A stretch of 22,121 nucleotides of DNA from positions 1-22,121 of IMG/VR virus record IMGVR_UViG_3300034018_000529; one strand, 5' to 3'. This DNA is from a virus. The notes below the pieces were generated by a model. That model saw only the letters and a list, made by a program, of their open reading frames with translations, was not told the origin of the DNA and ran no database searches. Numbering within the stretch: the first letter of the stretch is position 1; each line of letters begins with the position of its first letter. Both the position numbers and the translations under genes were made by a program. Positions 16,124 to 21,745 of the stretch are shown here, in pieces.

Positions 16124-16455
16124 TGTGTCGGCCTCTGGGCGGCGGCCAGATGGCGCACCATCTCGCAGTAGTGTGACAGAGTCACTGTCACCAGCGGTTC
16201 CTCCCCGTCGGCCTTATGCACCAGCACGGTTGCGCGCCCCAGCCACTTTCGGATGGTGGCCAGTGGCGACTTGTGTGACTTGCACTCAATGAGCACCGGA
16301 CCAACCGACGGCAGCACCGCGTACACGTCGGCCGGGAAGGCGGAGTAGATGCCGCTGCCCGGCTGCTTGCGTGCCTCTGCGCCTGCCTCCTGCAGCGCCA
16401 TCTGCACGGCCTTCTCAAGCCGGGACCCCTTTGCCTTCGCACTGCGCGGCATCAC
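16120..16455 (-). CDS. PD-(D/E)XK nuclease, Holliday junction resolvase-like
   Basis: 111 residues, GTG at 16455 overlapping the NinB stop (GTGA); ATG at 16452 is the alternative. Motifs fit a minimal Hjc/VRR-type nuclease. E14 is in KGSRLEKAVQ, a serine-containing loop QPGSGIYSAFP follows, D43 is in PADVYAVLP, and E57/K59 are in VLIECKSHKS. The C-terminal half is helical (ATIRKWLGRATVLVHKAD). Family members cut branched DNA such as Holliday junctions. Together with NinB just upstream, it could resolve recombination intermediates before packaging. The assignment rests on the catalytic pattern; true substrate untested. Confidence 0.72.
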   Translation of the reverse strand: MMPRSAKAKGSRLEKAVQMALQEAGAEARKQPGSGIYSAFPADVYAVLPSVGPVLIECKSHKSPLATIRKWLGRATVLVHKADGEEPLVTVTLSHYCEMVRHLAAAQRPTQ

Positions 16456-16925
16456 TTGCGCAGGCTCCTGACGGCCTCACGGGCCTGCTGATGGTTCACG
16501 CGCTGGTAGGCCAGACCCATGTCCTCCCGCGTGTCCGGGTGATCGGGCTCTGTGACGACGATGCCCTCACCGGCAGCCCATGCGATCACAGAGTGCAGGA
16601 AGGCCGTCATCTGCTCCCGGGAGTAGCGTTCTGTGCTGATGAGCCGCGCAGTGCGGTCACCAGTCACCAGCGAAGGCTCCACGGTCACGATGCCGAATGC
16701 TGACTTGAGGTCCTCTTTTAGGTCGGCCTCATGCACGCCCCGTGCGAGTGCGATCTGGCGGATCACGGCGTGCAGGTAGCCTCTCTGCCGGCGAGTGCGC
16801 GGCGCGTCGTAGGCTTTGCACTCCACGATCAACGGTCCGTTCTGGATGCGGGCGCTCAGCAGGTTGCTAAAGCGCCGGATCATATCCGGGGTGCGCAGCA
16901 CCCATGCGCTGCCTTCCATGATCAC
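16452..16925 (-). CDS. ninB: NinB-family recombination protein
   Basis: 157 residues from GTG at 16925, overlapping the previous stop (GTGA), with GAAGG seven bases upstream; an internal ATG at 16919 is an alternative. The NinB (lambda Orf/Rap-like recombination mediator) pattern is seen as GPLIVECKAYDAPRTRRQRG, then YLHAVIRQIALARGVHEADL and KEDLKSAFGI. NinB proteins assist phage recombinases by binding single-stranded DNA and modulating SSB. The C-terminal half (STERYSREQMTAFLHSVIAW, DPDTRED-like end) completes the domain. It sits beside a resolvase-like nuclease, a natural partner. Confidence 0.75.
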   Translation of the reverse strand: MIMEGSAWVLRTPDMIRRFSNLLSARIQNGPLIVECKAYDAPRTRRQRGYLHAVIRQIALARGVHEADLKEDLKSAFGIVTVEPSLVTGDRTARLISTERYSREQMTAFLHSVIAWAAGEGIVVTEPDHPDTREDMGLAYQRVNHQQAREAVRSLRK

Positions 16926-17257
16926 TTGCGCACCTTCGCGGGCTTGAGCCCCGCCCTGATTTGCCGCCCCGATAGCTGCGCTCCCAGATAGTCGCGGCCG
17001 TAGCCCGGAGGTGCCCTACGGTTAAACGGCCTGTGCAGGTCTGCCTCTGACTGGCTGGCGACGTCCGCTGCCCAGACCACTCTGGTGCGGGCGTGAGAGT
17101 CGGTGGATTGCACGCAGCGCAGTGTGGTGCTGACGGCCTGCTCGATCTGGCCGCCCCGGGCCAGAAAAGATGCGACGTCGTCATGCAGCATCTCGCGGAG
17201 CGGGGTCTTGTCTTCGACCCGTTCGATGGATGGGAACCAGTCTTTGGTGCGGCTCAT
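16922..17257 (-). CDS. Hypothetical protein upstream of ninB
   Basis: 111 residues, ATG at 17257 overlapping the previous stop (ATGA). N-terminal MSRTKDWFPSIERVEDKTPL and LREMLHDDVASFLARGG suggest a helical start. The second half is basic (FNRRAPPGYGRDYLGAQLSG, KPAKVRK), compatible with nucleic-acid binding. No known family recognised. It also contains one of the window's GGTTAAAC octamers at 17020, here in coding sequence. Confidence 0.5.
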   Translation of the reverse strand: MSRTKDWFPSIERVEDKTPLREMLHDDVASFLARGGQIEQAVSTTLRCVQSTDSHARTRVVWAADVASQSEADLHRPFNRRAPPGYGRDYLGAQLSGRQIRAGLKPAKVRK

Positions 17258-17445
17258 GGCAGCACCCGCGTGAGGATCAGGAACACCGTGCCCAGCGCGC
17301 CCGTGGCGAAACCAGCCAAAAAGGCCAGCACCCGGGGTTCATCCGACAGCAGGTCACCGTCGAACGGGCCAGCGTCGATGCCAGCCTCACGCTGAGAGCG
17401 CGCCGTGCGCAGGTTGCGGTCTGCGTACCAGTCCTGATCATTCAT
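17254..17445 (-). CDS. Small single-pass membrane protein
   Basis: 63 residues, ATG at 17445 overlapping the previous stop (ATGA). The N-terminal 37 residues are hydrophilic and acidic/arginine-containing (DWYADRNLRTARSQREAG). Residues about 38-61 form one hydrophobic helix (VLAFLAGFATGALGTVFLIL) ending TRVLP. A tail-anchored inner membrane protein is likely. It lies far from the lysis cassette, so a role at the membrane such as superinfection exclusion is possible but unsupported. Confidence 0.55.
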   Translation of the reverse strand: MNDQDWYADRNLRTARSQREAGIDAGPFDGDLLSDEPRVLAFLAGFATGALGTVFLILTRVLP

Positions 17446-17639
17446 GCTTCATCCCTCTGCTCGCGGCGAGCGCGGTATGCGCGCACCTTACAGGAATTGC
17501 CACAGTACAGCGCCCGCGCAGGGTCCACGGTCTGGAACTTGCGCAGGCAGATGCTGCACCGCAGCGTGACTTTGGTCTTGGCAGCAGCAAGCGCACGGGC
17601 GGCGTCACTGCTGCTGATGGTCGCCCGGCTGCGGCTCAC
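17442..17639 (-). CDS. Small zinc-finger protein
   Basis: 65 residues, GTG start at 17639 overlapping the previous stop (GTGA). Four cysteines are arranged as C28-x2-C31 (LRCSICLRKF) and C46-x3-C50 (YCGNSCKVRAYRARR), the treble-clef style seen in small phage and bacterial zinc-finger proteins. The basic C-terminal helix could contact nucleic acid. Candidate transcription or replication accessory factor; function unknown. Coupled to the membrane protein gene downstream. Confidence 0.65.
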   Translation of the reverse strand: MSRSRATISSSDAARALAAAKTKVTLRCSICLRKFQTVDPARALYCGNSCKVRAYRARREQRDEA

Positions 17640-18484
17640 GCGGCCTCCCGCATCACAATGGAGGCAATTGCCTGCTTGGCGGCCACTGAGGCGCGCTCAG
17701 GCGTGCCGTACTCGCCAATGTTTCCGCCCAGACGCGGCACCCACAGGTCATAGTCCTCACCGCTCACGTAGTTGGCCTCAACGCTGTTATATCCGCCAGA
17801 TTGGGTGTTGGGGTAGGCCAACGGATCGCGCTCTTTAAGAGCGAACGCCAGCCTGCGGTTGAAAGCGGGATGGGCCAGAGCGAATGCGCACGCGCCGGGT
17901 GACCAATCCTGATCGGCGGACTTCAAGACAACGTCCCAGCGGTAGGGCGCGTAGCGCTCATCCACGGCGAGAATGACCGCGTTCACCTCTACGCGGAAGC
18001 CGTCGTTCTCCAGCGAGTCGACGATGGACATAATCGCAGCGCCACGGTTGGTGACGTGCTTTTGCGTGGCCTGCGCGGAGTAGGACGCGGCCACCCCAAT
18101 GCGGAGAACTTTGCTGCGTGCGCGGGGCGCGTCTTCCGGCTCGCCGTCAGTCCACATTGCCTCTGGCAGCCCGGCGAGATGGCTGGGGATGCAGGGAGCG
18201 TAGCCCGCAACAGAGCGCACGCGCTCCAGCGCCGGGGCGCGGTGCGTCATGCGGTCGATCTCGACGCGGGCCTTCTGCAGGTCGGTAGCGCCCTGAGCCC
18301 AGAACCCGCCGCTGAGGCCCATGGACATTGCGCCGTCCATGCCCATGCCCATATCCCACCCCTTACGCGCGTCACGGGACTGTGAAGAATCGCCTGCGCC
18401 GGGCTGGCGGGGGTTGCTGTCGATCCACTGGGCGAGTTCGCGCACGCCGTCGAACGTGCCCCGGAGCGTCGTCTTGATCATCAT
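17636..18484 (-). CDS. Conserved phage protein, probable partner of the AAA+ ATPase (DUF7192-like)
   Basis: 282 residues, ATG at 18484 with AGGACACC upstream. Residues 1-25 are a short domain (TTLRGTFDGVRELAQWID). A glycine/methionine stretch follows at about 44-57. Then come YAPCIPSHLAGLPEAMW, LRIGVAASYSAQATQK, RGAAIMSIVDSLENDGFRVE and AFALAHPAFNRRLAFALKE. From memory, this order of segments matches a phage family (which I recall as DUF7192) often encoded beside CobS/MoxR-like ATPases. It follows the ATPase gene here across only promoter P4. The middle region is reminiscent of a Rossmann or vWA-like fold, but no MIDAS motif is clear. Molecular function unknown. Confidence 0.6.
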   Translation of the reverse strand: MMIKTTLRGTFDGVRELAQWIDSNPRQPGAGDSSQSRDARKGWDMGMGMDGAMSMGLSGGFWAQGATDLQKARVEIDRMTHRAPALERVRSVAGYAPCIPSHLAGLPEAMWTDGEPEDAPRARSKVLRIGVAASYSAQATQKHVTNRGAAIMSIVDSLENDGFRVEVNAVILAVDERYAPYRWDVVLKSADQDWSPGACAFALAHPAFNRRLAFALKERDPLAYPNTQSGGYNSVEANYVSGEDYDLWVPRLGGNIGEYGTPERASVAAKQAIASIVMREAA

Positions 18485-18522
18485 GGTCGGTGTCCTGTGT
18501 GTGAGTGGTGAAGACAGGGGGG

Positions 18523-18551
18523 AGTGTACACCCCCCCGTCGCAGTGTGCAA
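18523..18551 (-). promoter_or_regulatory. Sigma70-like promoter P4 with G-tract in the spacer
   Basis: Minus strand: -35 TTGCAC (18546-18551), 17-base spacer, -10 TACACT (18523-18528). The -35 starts four bases after the AAA+ stop codon. The spacer contains seven consecutive G (C on plus, 18531-18537). A six-C run follows the -10 (G on plus, 18517-18522), so the -10 lies inside a G-run/C-run inverted repeat around GTGTACAC. It drives the 282-residue gene and possibly the recombination and packaging genes downstream. Confidence 0.6.
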
Positions 18552-18555
18552 GTGG

Positions 18556-19653
18556 TCAGACGGCCGCTTCGATGGCGGCGCGCTGGTCGGCTCCCAGACC
18601 CTTCCAGATGAGGGAGTTGGCTGCGTCCACGGTGCCGCCGCCGGCCGCCAGAAAGCGTGCGCCCATAATGGAGGCGCGGGGGGAGACGACGTGCCGGATT
18701 TTCTGCTTTGCGGCCACGTCGCGCACGCGCTGCACAAAGCGCACCCAGCCGTCGATCACCGACTCTTCGGTGCCGCCCGCCGCCCGGAAGGCGGAGGATG
18801 CCAGACGGCGCTCCAGCCCGGCGTCATAGTCGAACTCGACCACTGCAAACCTATCCAAAGTCGCGGCGTCGAGTTGGCTGCGGCCAACATATTGACGGTC
18901 AGCGCCACGGCCGAACGTGTTGGCTGCCGCCACTGCGCGGAAGTCGGCGTGAGCGCGCACAGGCCCGTCGGGGAAGTCACAGAGACCGTTGGCCAGTGCG
19001 GCGTTAAACGCGACAAGCGCCTCCGCGCTACTCGCGTCGATCTCATCGAACAGGAACAAGCCGCCGTGCTCATAGGCATCGCGGAACGCCGTGCGGTGAT
19101 AGGTGCCGCCGGCGTCGATGAAGCCCAGCAACTTGTGCTCCTGACGCACGGCGCTGGTGAACCGAAAGGCCAGACCCAGATGGCGTGCGACCTGCTCGCA
19201 GGCCGTCGTCTTGCCGCTGCCGGCCGGGCCGACCAGATTCACTGCCACGCCCGCCTGCACCCAGCGAATAATCGCGGGCACGCTGGCGTGGACGTGCTCC
19301 TCAGTGATGATCTCGCCAGTGGTCGGCTCGCGCACTTCCAGCGTGATGCGCGTTTCAATCGTCTGGGTGCCGTACAGCTGGATGAGCTCGATCACCCGCT
19401 GTTCATCCAGCGCGGGGGTGAGCGTGCTCACCAGTGCGGCGATGGCTGCCTCCACGCCGCCCTGCTGGGCCGGTGCGGAGATCGTGGCGGGGACCGCCGT
19501 CTCGCGGATCGTGGCGGGGACCCCCCTGTCAGGGACTGCGCCCGTGTCGCGGAATGCGACCAGCTGCGCTTCGTTCCAGCAGGAGGGGCGGTGCCCGGCT
19601 TTGACAGCCTGCAGGCGGATGGCGGCGATTTCGGAAGTGGTCAGCGCGGTCAT
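18556..19653 (-). CDS. MoxR/CobS-like AAA+ ATPase
   Basis: 365 residues, ATG at 19653 with AGAGGACACC leader. Walker A GPAGSGKT is at 142-149, Walker B LFLFDE at 199-204, sensor 1 NT at 245-246 (AAANTFGRG), and the second arginine region LDAATLDRF at 261-269. C-terminal IRHVVSPRASIMGARFLAAG is a lid segment of the MoxR/CobS group. The N-terminal 120 residues are separate: a short helix (EIAAIRLQAVKAGHRPSCW) and a repeated PATI motif at 46-59 (VPATIRE then VPATISA). Relatives remodel protein complexes, often with a vWA partner. Its substrate in phages is unknown. It is transcribed from its own promoter P2. Confidence 0.82.
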   Translation of the reverse strand: MTALTTSEIAAIRLQAVKAGHRPSCWNEAQLVAFRDTGAVPDRGVPATIRETAVPATISAPAQQGGVEAAIAALVSTLTPALDEQRVIELIQLYGTQTIETRITLEVREPTTGEIITEEHVHASVPAIIRWVQAGVAVNLVGPAGSGKTTACEQVARHLGLAFRFTSAVRQEHKLLGFIDAGGTYHRTAFRDAYEHGGLFLFDEIDASSAEALVAFNAALANGLCDFPDGPVRAHADFRAVAAANTFGRGADRQYVGRSQLDAATLDRFAVVEFDYDAGLERRLASSAFRAAGGTEESVIDGWVRFVQRVRDVAAKQKIRHVVSPRASIMGARFLAAGGGTVDAANSLIWKGLGADQRAAIEAAV

Positions 19654-19673
19654 TTCGGTGTCCTCTGGGTTGG

Positions 19674-19691
19674 GCCAGCAAGTGCGCTGGC
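19674..19691 (-). promoter_or_regulatory. Leader hairpin before the AAA+ gene
   Basis: Perfect 6-base stem GCCAGC/GCTGGC with a 6-base loop, lying between the -10 of P2 and the AGAGGACACC ribosome binding site. Hairpins occupy the same place in the leaders of P1 and P3. May protect or tune the mRNA 5' end. Confidence 0.5.
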
Positions 19692-19701
19692 ATGGGGGGG
19701 G

Positions 19702-19729
19702 AGTGTACGCTCTCCCGGGGCAGTGTCAA
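19702..19729 (-). promoter_or_regulatory. Sigma70-like promoter P2 for the AAA+ gene
   Basis: Minus strand: perfect -35 TTGACA (19724-19729), 16-base spacer, -10 TACACT (19702-19707). Eight C follow the -10 directly (G on plus, 19694-19701), so the transcript probably starts in or next to that tract. The distance to the AAA+ ATG leaves a leader of about 40 bases. Confidence 0.75.
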
Positions 19730-19738
19730 CCCCCCGTG

Positions 19739-19760
19739 ATGCGGTTAAACGTAAATATTT
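19739..19760 (-). promoter_or_regulatory. Conserved 22-base box upstream of P2
   Basis: On the plus strand the box starts ATGCGGTTAAACGT and ends ATTT. It matches a box upstream of P1 at 19 of 22 positions and stands exactly 9 bases upstream of the -35 in both cases. The distal end is AT-rich and overlaps a perfect 12-base palindrome GTAAATATTTAC (19751-19762). Candidate activator/repressor site or UP element. Confidence 0.6.
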
Positions 19761-19944
19761 ACTCTGGGGGCGGCAGCACCTCCACTTCAGTGCTGGGGGG
19801 CAGGGAGATCAGGTCGCCCGTGCGGATGACGTAGAGGACCAGCCTGCGGGACTTGCGCCCCGCGTGCCCGTCCTCATGCGTGACTACGATGCACTCCTCA
19901 GCCTGCCAGCGGACGTATGTGCCGGACGGGGGCATTGGATTCAC
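19759..19944 (-). CDS. Small hypothetical protein, last gene of the P3 unit
   Basis: 61 residues, GTG start at 19944 overlapping the previous stop (GTGA). An SH3-like or small beta domain is suggested: TYVRWQAEECIVVTHEDGHA, RLVLYVIRTGDLISLP, then STEVEVLPPPE. No known family recognised. Its TAA stop overlaps the conserved box upstream of P2. Confidence 0.5.
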   Translation of the reverse strand: MNPMPPSGTYVRWQAEECIVVTHEDGHAGRKSRRLVLYVIRTGDLISLPPSTEVEVLPPPE

Positions 19945-20168
19945 TCTGCGTCCTCCCCCTCATCGTCATCGTCGCCGTCGTCGTCTGGCGTCTCGACCTC
20001 AGCCCATGCGAGCCGGGCCTCAGTCGCGGCCGTGCGGCGGTCTTTCTCAGCCTGCGGCAGCGCGTCCCAAGCCGCCTGCTCGCGGGCGTCTTCGGCTCGC
20101 GCTGCGGCGAGCATCTCCGCTTCCATCTGGGCGAACACGTCACCCAAGCACTGCGCGTCCCGGCTCAT
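19941..20168 (-). CDS. Small acidic protein
   Basis: 75 residues, ATG at 20168 overlapping the previous stop (ATGA), with GGGAGG upstream. Helical body (DVFAQMEAEMLAAARAEDAR, REQAAWDALPQAEKDRR), then a C-terminal tail dominated by D and E (TPDDDGDDDDEGEDAE). Overall strongly acidic. Small acidic phage proteins can mimic DNA or inhibit host enzymes, but nothing here proves that. Unknown function. Confidence 0.5.
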   Translation of the reverse strand: MSRDAQCLGDVFAQMEAEMLAAARAEDAREQAAWDALPQAEKDRRTAATEARLAWAEVETPDDDGDDDDEGEDAE

Positions 20169-20386
20169 GCCGCAGCCTCCCGCGTGAAGAACTGCCCCCG
20201 GCGCTCGATCAGCCTGCGGGGCTTCCAGCCCCGGGATGTGTCGAGCATGAGCGTCCAGCCGTGCGCCAGAGCCTGCCGGGCGAACGCCTGCGGCACCCGC
20301 CGGGCACCCCAGCCGTCTGAGCCGGTGCGGATGAGGCAGAAGGCGACCTCCTGCCCGTCTTCTGAGAGTGCTGCCAGCCTGTTCAT
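20165..20386 (-). CDS. Small hypothetical protein
   Basis: 73 residues from ATG at 20386, chosen because it overlaps the upstream stop (ATGA). The frame is open further upstream, but those residues are only the neighbouring gene read in another frame. Contains EVAFCLIRTGSDGWGARRVP, QAFARQALAHGWTLMLDTSR and a basic GWKPRRLIERRGQF end. Looks like a compact alpha/beta protein; no family recognised. Confidence 0.5.
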   Translation of the reverse strand: MNRLAALSEDGQEVAFCLIRTGSDGWGARRVPQAFARQALAHGWTLMLDTSRGWKPRRLIERRGQFFTREAAA

Positions 20387-20682
20387 GCTACACCCCCGGC
20401 GGCGATCTCTTTTGCGATACGGGCGCGGTGCCGGGCCACTTCGCTGCGCAGCAGGTGCTTGCTGGGCTCGACGGCAGGAGACGCCACGGTGCGGCGGTTG
20501 TACCAATCGCCCGTCTCGCGGTCGGCTGGGAAGAAGTCAAAGTCATCCCCCCGGAGGCTTTCATTCACCTTCGCGGCGGAGGTGCTGAATTCTGCCATCA
20601 GGTCGGAGATGAATGTGTGCCGTCCGGTTTCGATGTATCGGCGCACAACGGCTGCGCGGATTTTTTCGGCTTTGTGTTTCAT
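20383..20682 (-). CDS. Small protein with possible helix-turn-helix, first gene of the P3 unit
   Basis: 99 residues from ATG at 20682 (MKHKAEK), placed by the CTGAGGACACC leader; the open frame continues upstream but through the promoter. Residues about 5-42 (EKIRAAVVRRYIETGRHTFI, SDLMAEFSTSAAKVNESLRG) have the spacing of a winged or plain helix-turn-helix. The rest is basic and helical (HLLRSEVARHRARIAKEIAA). It could be an early regulator acting on the promoters around it, which is inference only. Confidence 0.55.
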   Translation of the reverse strand: MKHKAEKIRAAVVRRYIETGRHTFISDLMAEFSTSAAKVNESLRGDDFDFFPADRETGDWYNRRTVASPAVEPSKHLLRSEVARHRARIAKEIAAGGVA

Positions 20683-20700
20683 GCTGGTGTCCTCAGTGTG

Positions 20701-20719
20701 CCCCGCCGGGATGGCGGGG
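20701..20719 (-). promoter_or_regulatory. Leader hairpin in the P3 transcript
   Basis: Perfect 7-base stem CCCCGCC/GGCGGGG with a 5-base loop, directly followed by GGGCACACTGAGGACACC. The same 18 bases follow a hairpin in the P1 leader. No T-run follows, so it is not a terminator. Confidence 0.55.
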
Positions 20720-20727
20720 GCAGGCGG

Positions 20728-20755
20728 ATTGTACACTGTCGCGGGCAGGCGTCAA
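20728..20755 (-). promoter_or_regulatory. Sigma70-like promoter P3
   Basis: Minus strand: -35 TTGACG (20750-20755), 16-base spacer, -10 TACAAT (20728-20733). The -35 overlaps the TGA stop of the 84-residue gene. It drives the four small genes 20682-19759. It has no copy of the 22-base upstream box. Confidence 0.72.
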
Positions 20756-21006
20756 GCCGCTGCACCCCCGGCGATGCGGGTGAGCAACTCGCGGGCGCGG
20801 TCAAAATCCGCGCTGGTGCCGCGATTGCAGACGCCATTGAGCGCGGCCAGCAATTCGGGGGCTGCAGCCATGAGGGTAGCGGTTTCGTACTGATCGCCGG
20901 GATCGGTGTCGGTGAAGACTTCGGCAACGATGGTGCTGCCGCGCTTTACAAGCGAGCTACGCTCATAGCCACGGGTAACGGCGGAGAGTTTGGGGGCGTG
21001 TTTCAT
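20752..21006 (-). CDS. Small hypothetical protein downstream of the protease gene
   Basis: 84 residues, ATG at 21006 with CCTGAGGACACCAGC directly before it, the same leader as other unit-first genes. N-terminal MKHAPKLSAVTRGYERSSLV, then DQYETATLMAAAPELLAALN and a C-terminal helix DFDRARELLTRIAGG. Proteins with an "AxLMAAAPELLxAL" segment are common in phages, but no function is established that I know of. Probably transcribed from P1 together with the protease. Confidence 0.55.
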   Translation of the reverse strand: MKHAPKLSAVTRGYERSSLVKRGSTIVAEVFTDTDPGDQYETATLMAAAPELLAALNGVCNRGTSADFDRARELLTRIAGGAAA

Positions 21007-21032
21007 GCTGGTGTCCTCAGGTTGTGTGGGAG

Positions 21033-21091
21033 ACGTTCCCGTGCTGCCCGCACGTGGCGGGCAGACCGTGAATGCCTCAGCCCGGGAACGT
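21033..21091 (-). repeat. Nested inverted repeats between the protease gene and the 84-residue gene
   Basis: Outer arms ACGTTCCCG (21033-21041) and CGGGAACGT (21083-21091) are a perfect 9-base pair. Inner arms CTGCCCG (21044-21050) and CGGGCAG (21058-21064) are a perfect 7-base pair with a CACGTGG loop. The outer arm lies in the last codons of the protease gene. No T-run follows, so it looks like an mRNA structure (processing or translation control) rather than a terminator. Confidence 0.6.
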
Positions 21092-21664
21092 GAGATCGCA
21101 CTCGCCGCAGACCGGGCAGACGGGGTCGCCGCCCTGCCAGCGCATGATCTGCATCAGGCTGGTGCGGGCGACAAAACCGCACGCGCCGCAGGACACCTTC
21201 AACTGCCGGGTGCCGGCGATCTTGCGGTGAGAGACGTCCATCTTGGAGTGCGGGAACGCGCCCAGTGCGTCCGCCAGCCCGGCCAGATCGGCAGCGAGCG
21301 CCTTACCGGCGTGCGTGGCCGTCAGCGGGCCCTCCAGCCCACAGGAGCGGGCGTAAACGGCAAAGCGGCCCCGGTGACCGTCTTGGCAGTCCAGCACGGC
21401 GTGGAGAAGCTCATGCACCAAAACGGGCAGGATGACCATGGGATCGTCGATCTCCGGTGAGATGAACACTTCGTTGACGCCGTCGGTGGACGCGGCGCGA
21501 ACAAAGCACTGCCCGATTGCCTTCTGGCCGCCACGGGAGCCTTTCGGCCAGCCGACAGTGATGCGCACGGGCGGCATCTGCGCGCCCGGGCACTTGGGCA
21601 GGATGGTGCCCTCAAGAATGATGCAGGCCGCTTCAGTCAGCCACGCTTCACGGGTGTCGATCAT
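21077..21664 (-). CDS. SprT-like zinc metalloprotease
   Basis: 195 residues from ATG at 21664, placed by the ACTGAGGACACCGAA leader; the frame continues upstream, but into the promoter. The catalytic zinc site is HELLH at 84-88 with a third ligand H97 (DGHRGRF), the SprT/Spartan arrangement. A C-terminal zinc ribbon has C159-x2-C162 and C183-x2-C186. Relatives such as eukaryotic Spartan cleave proteins crosslinked to DNA; bacterial SprT roles are less clear. In a phage it might clear DNA-protein barriers or a host factor, which is inference. It is first in the P1 unit, compatible with early expression. Confidence 0.8.
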   Translation of the reverse strand: MIDTREAWLTEAACIILEGTILPKCPGAQMPPVRITVGWPKGSRGGQKAIGQCFVRAASTDGVNEVFISPEIDDPMVILPVLVHELLHAVLDCQDGHRGRFAVYARSCGLEGPLTATHAGKALAADLAGLADALGAFPHSKMDVSHRKIAGTRQLKVSCGACGFVARTSLMQIMRWQGGDPVCPVCGECDLTFPG

Positions 21665-21682
21665 TTCGGTGTCCTCAGTGTG

Positions 21683-21699
21683 CCCAACGACGTGCTGGG
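21683..21699 (-). promoter_or_regulatory. Leader hairpin in the P1 transcript
   Basis: Arms CCCA and TGGG flank a short loop, with further partial pairing (CACG/CG). It is directly followed by the 18-base GGGCACACTGAGGACACC (plus 21668-21685) that also follows the P3 hairpin. The stem is weaker than in P3. Confidence 0.4.
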
Positions 21700-21708
21700 A
21701 TGAGGCGC

Positions 21709-21736
21709 ATCGTACATGGCTGCGGGACGGAGTCAA
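21709..21736 (-). promoter_or_regulatory. Sigma70-like promoter P1 for the protease unit
   Basis: Minus strand: -35 TTGACT (21731-21736), 16-base spacer, -10 TACGAT (21709-21714). The leader to the protease ATG is about 40 bases. Spacing and -35 quality match P2 and P3. Confidence 0.7.
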
Positions 21737-21745
21737 TACCCCGGC

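Noticed and set aside
18505-20187. Plus-strand open frame of 560 codons
   Set aside because: It runs antisense across the AAA+ gene, two promoters and the small-gene cluster. High GC makes long antisense frames common, and no motif was seen.
20651-20680. T-run on the plus strand near 20661 as a terminator
   Set aside because: It lies inside coding sequence of the 99-residue gene (lysine/isoleucine codons) and has no adjacent stem.
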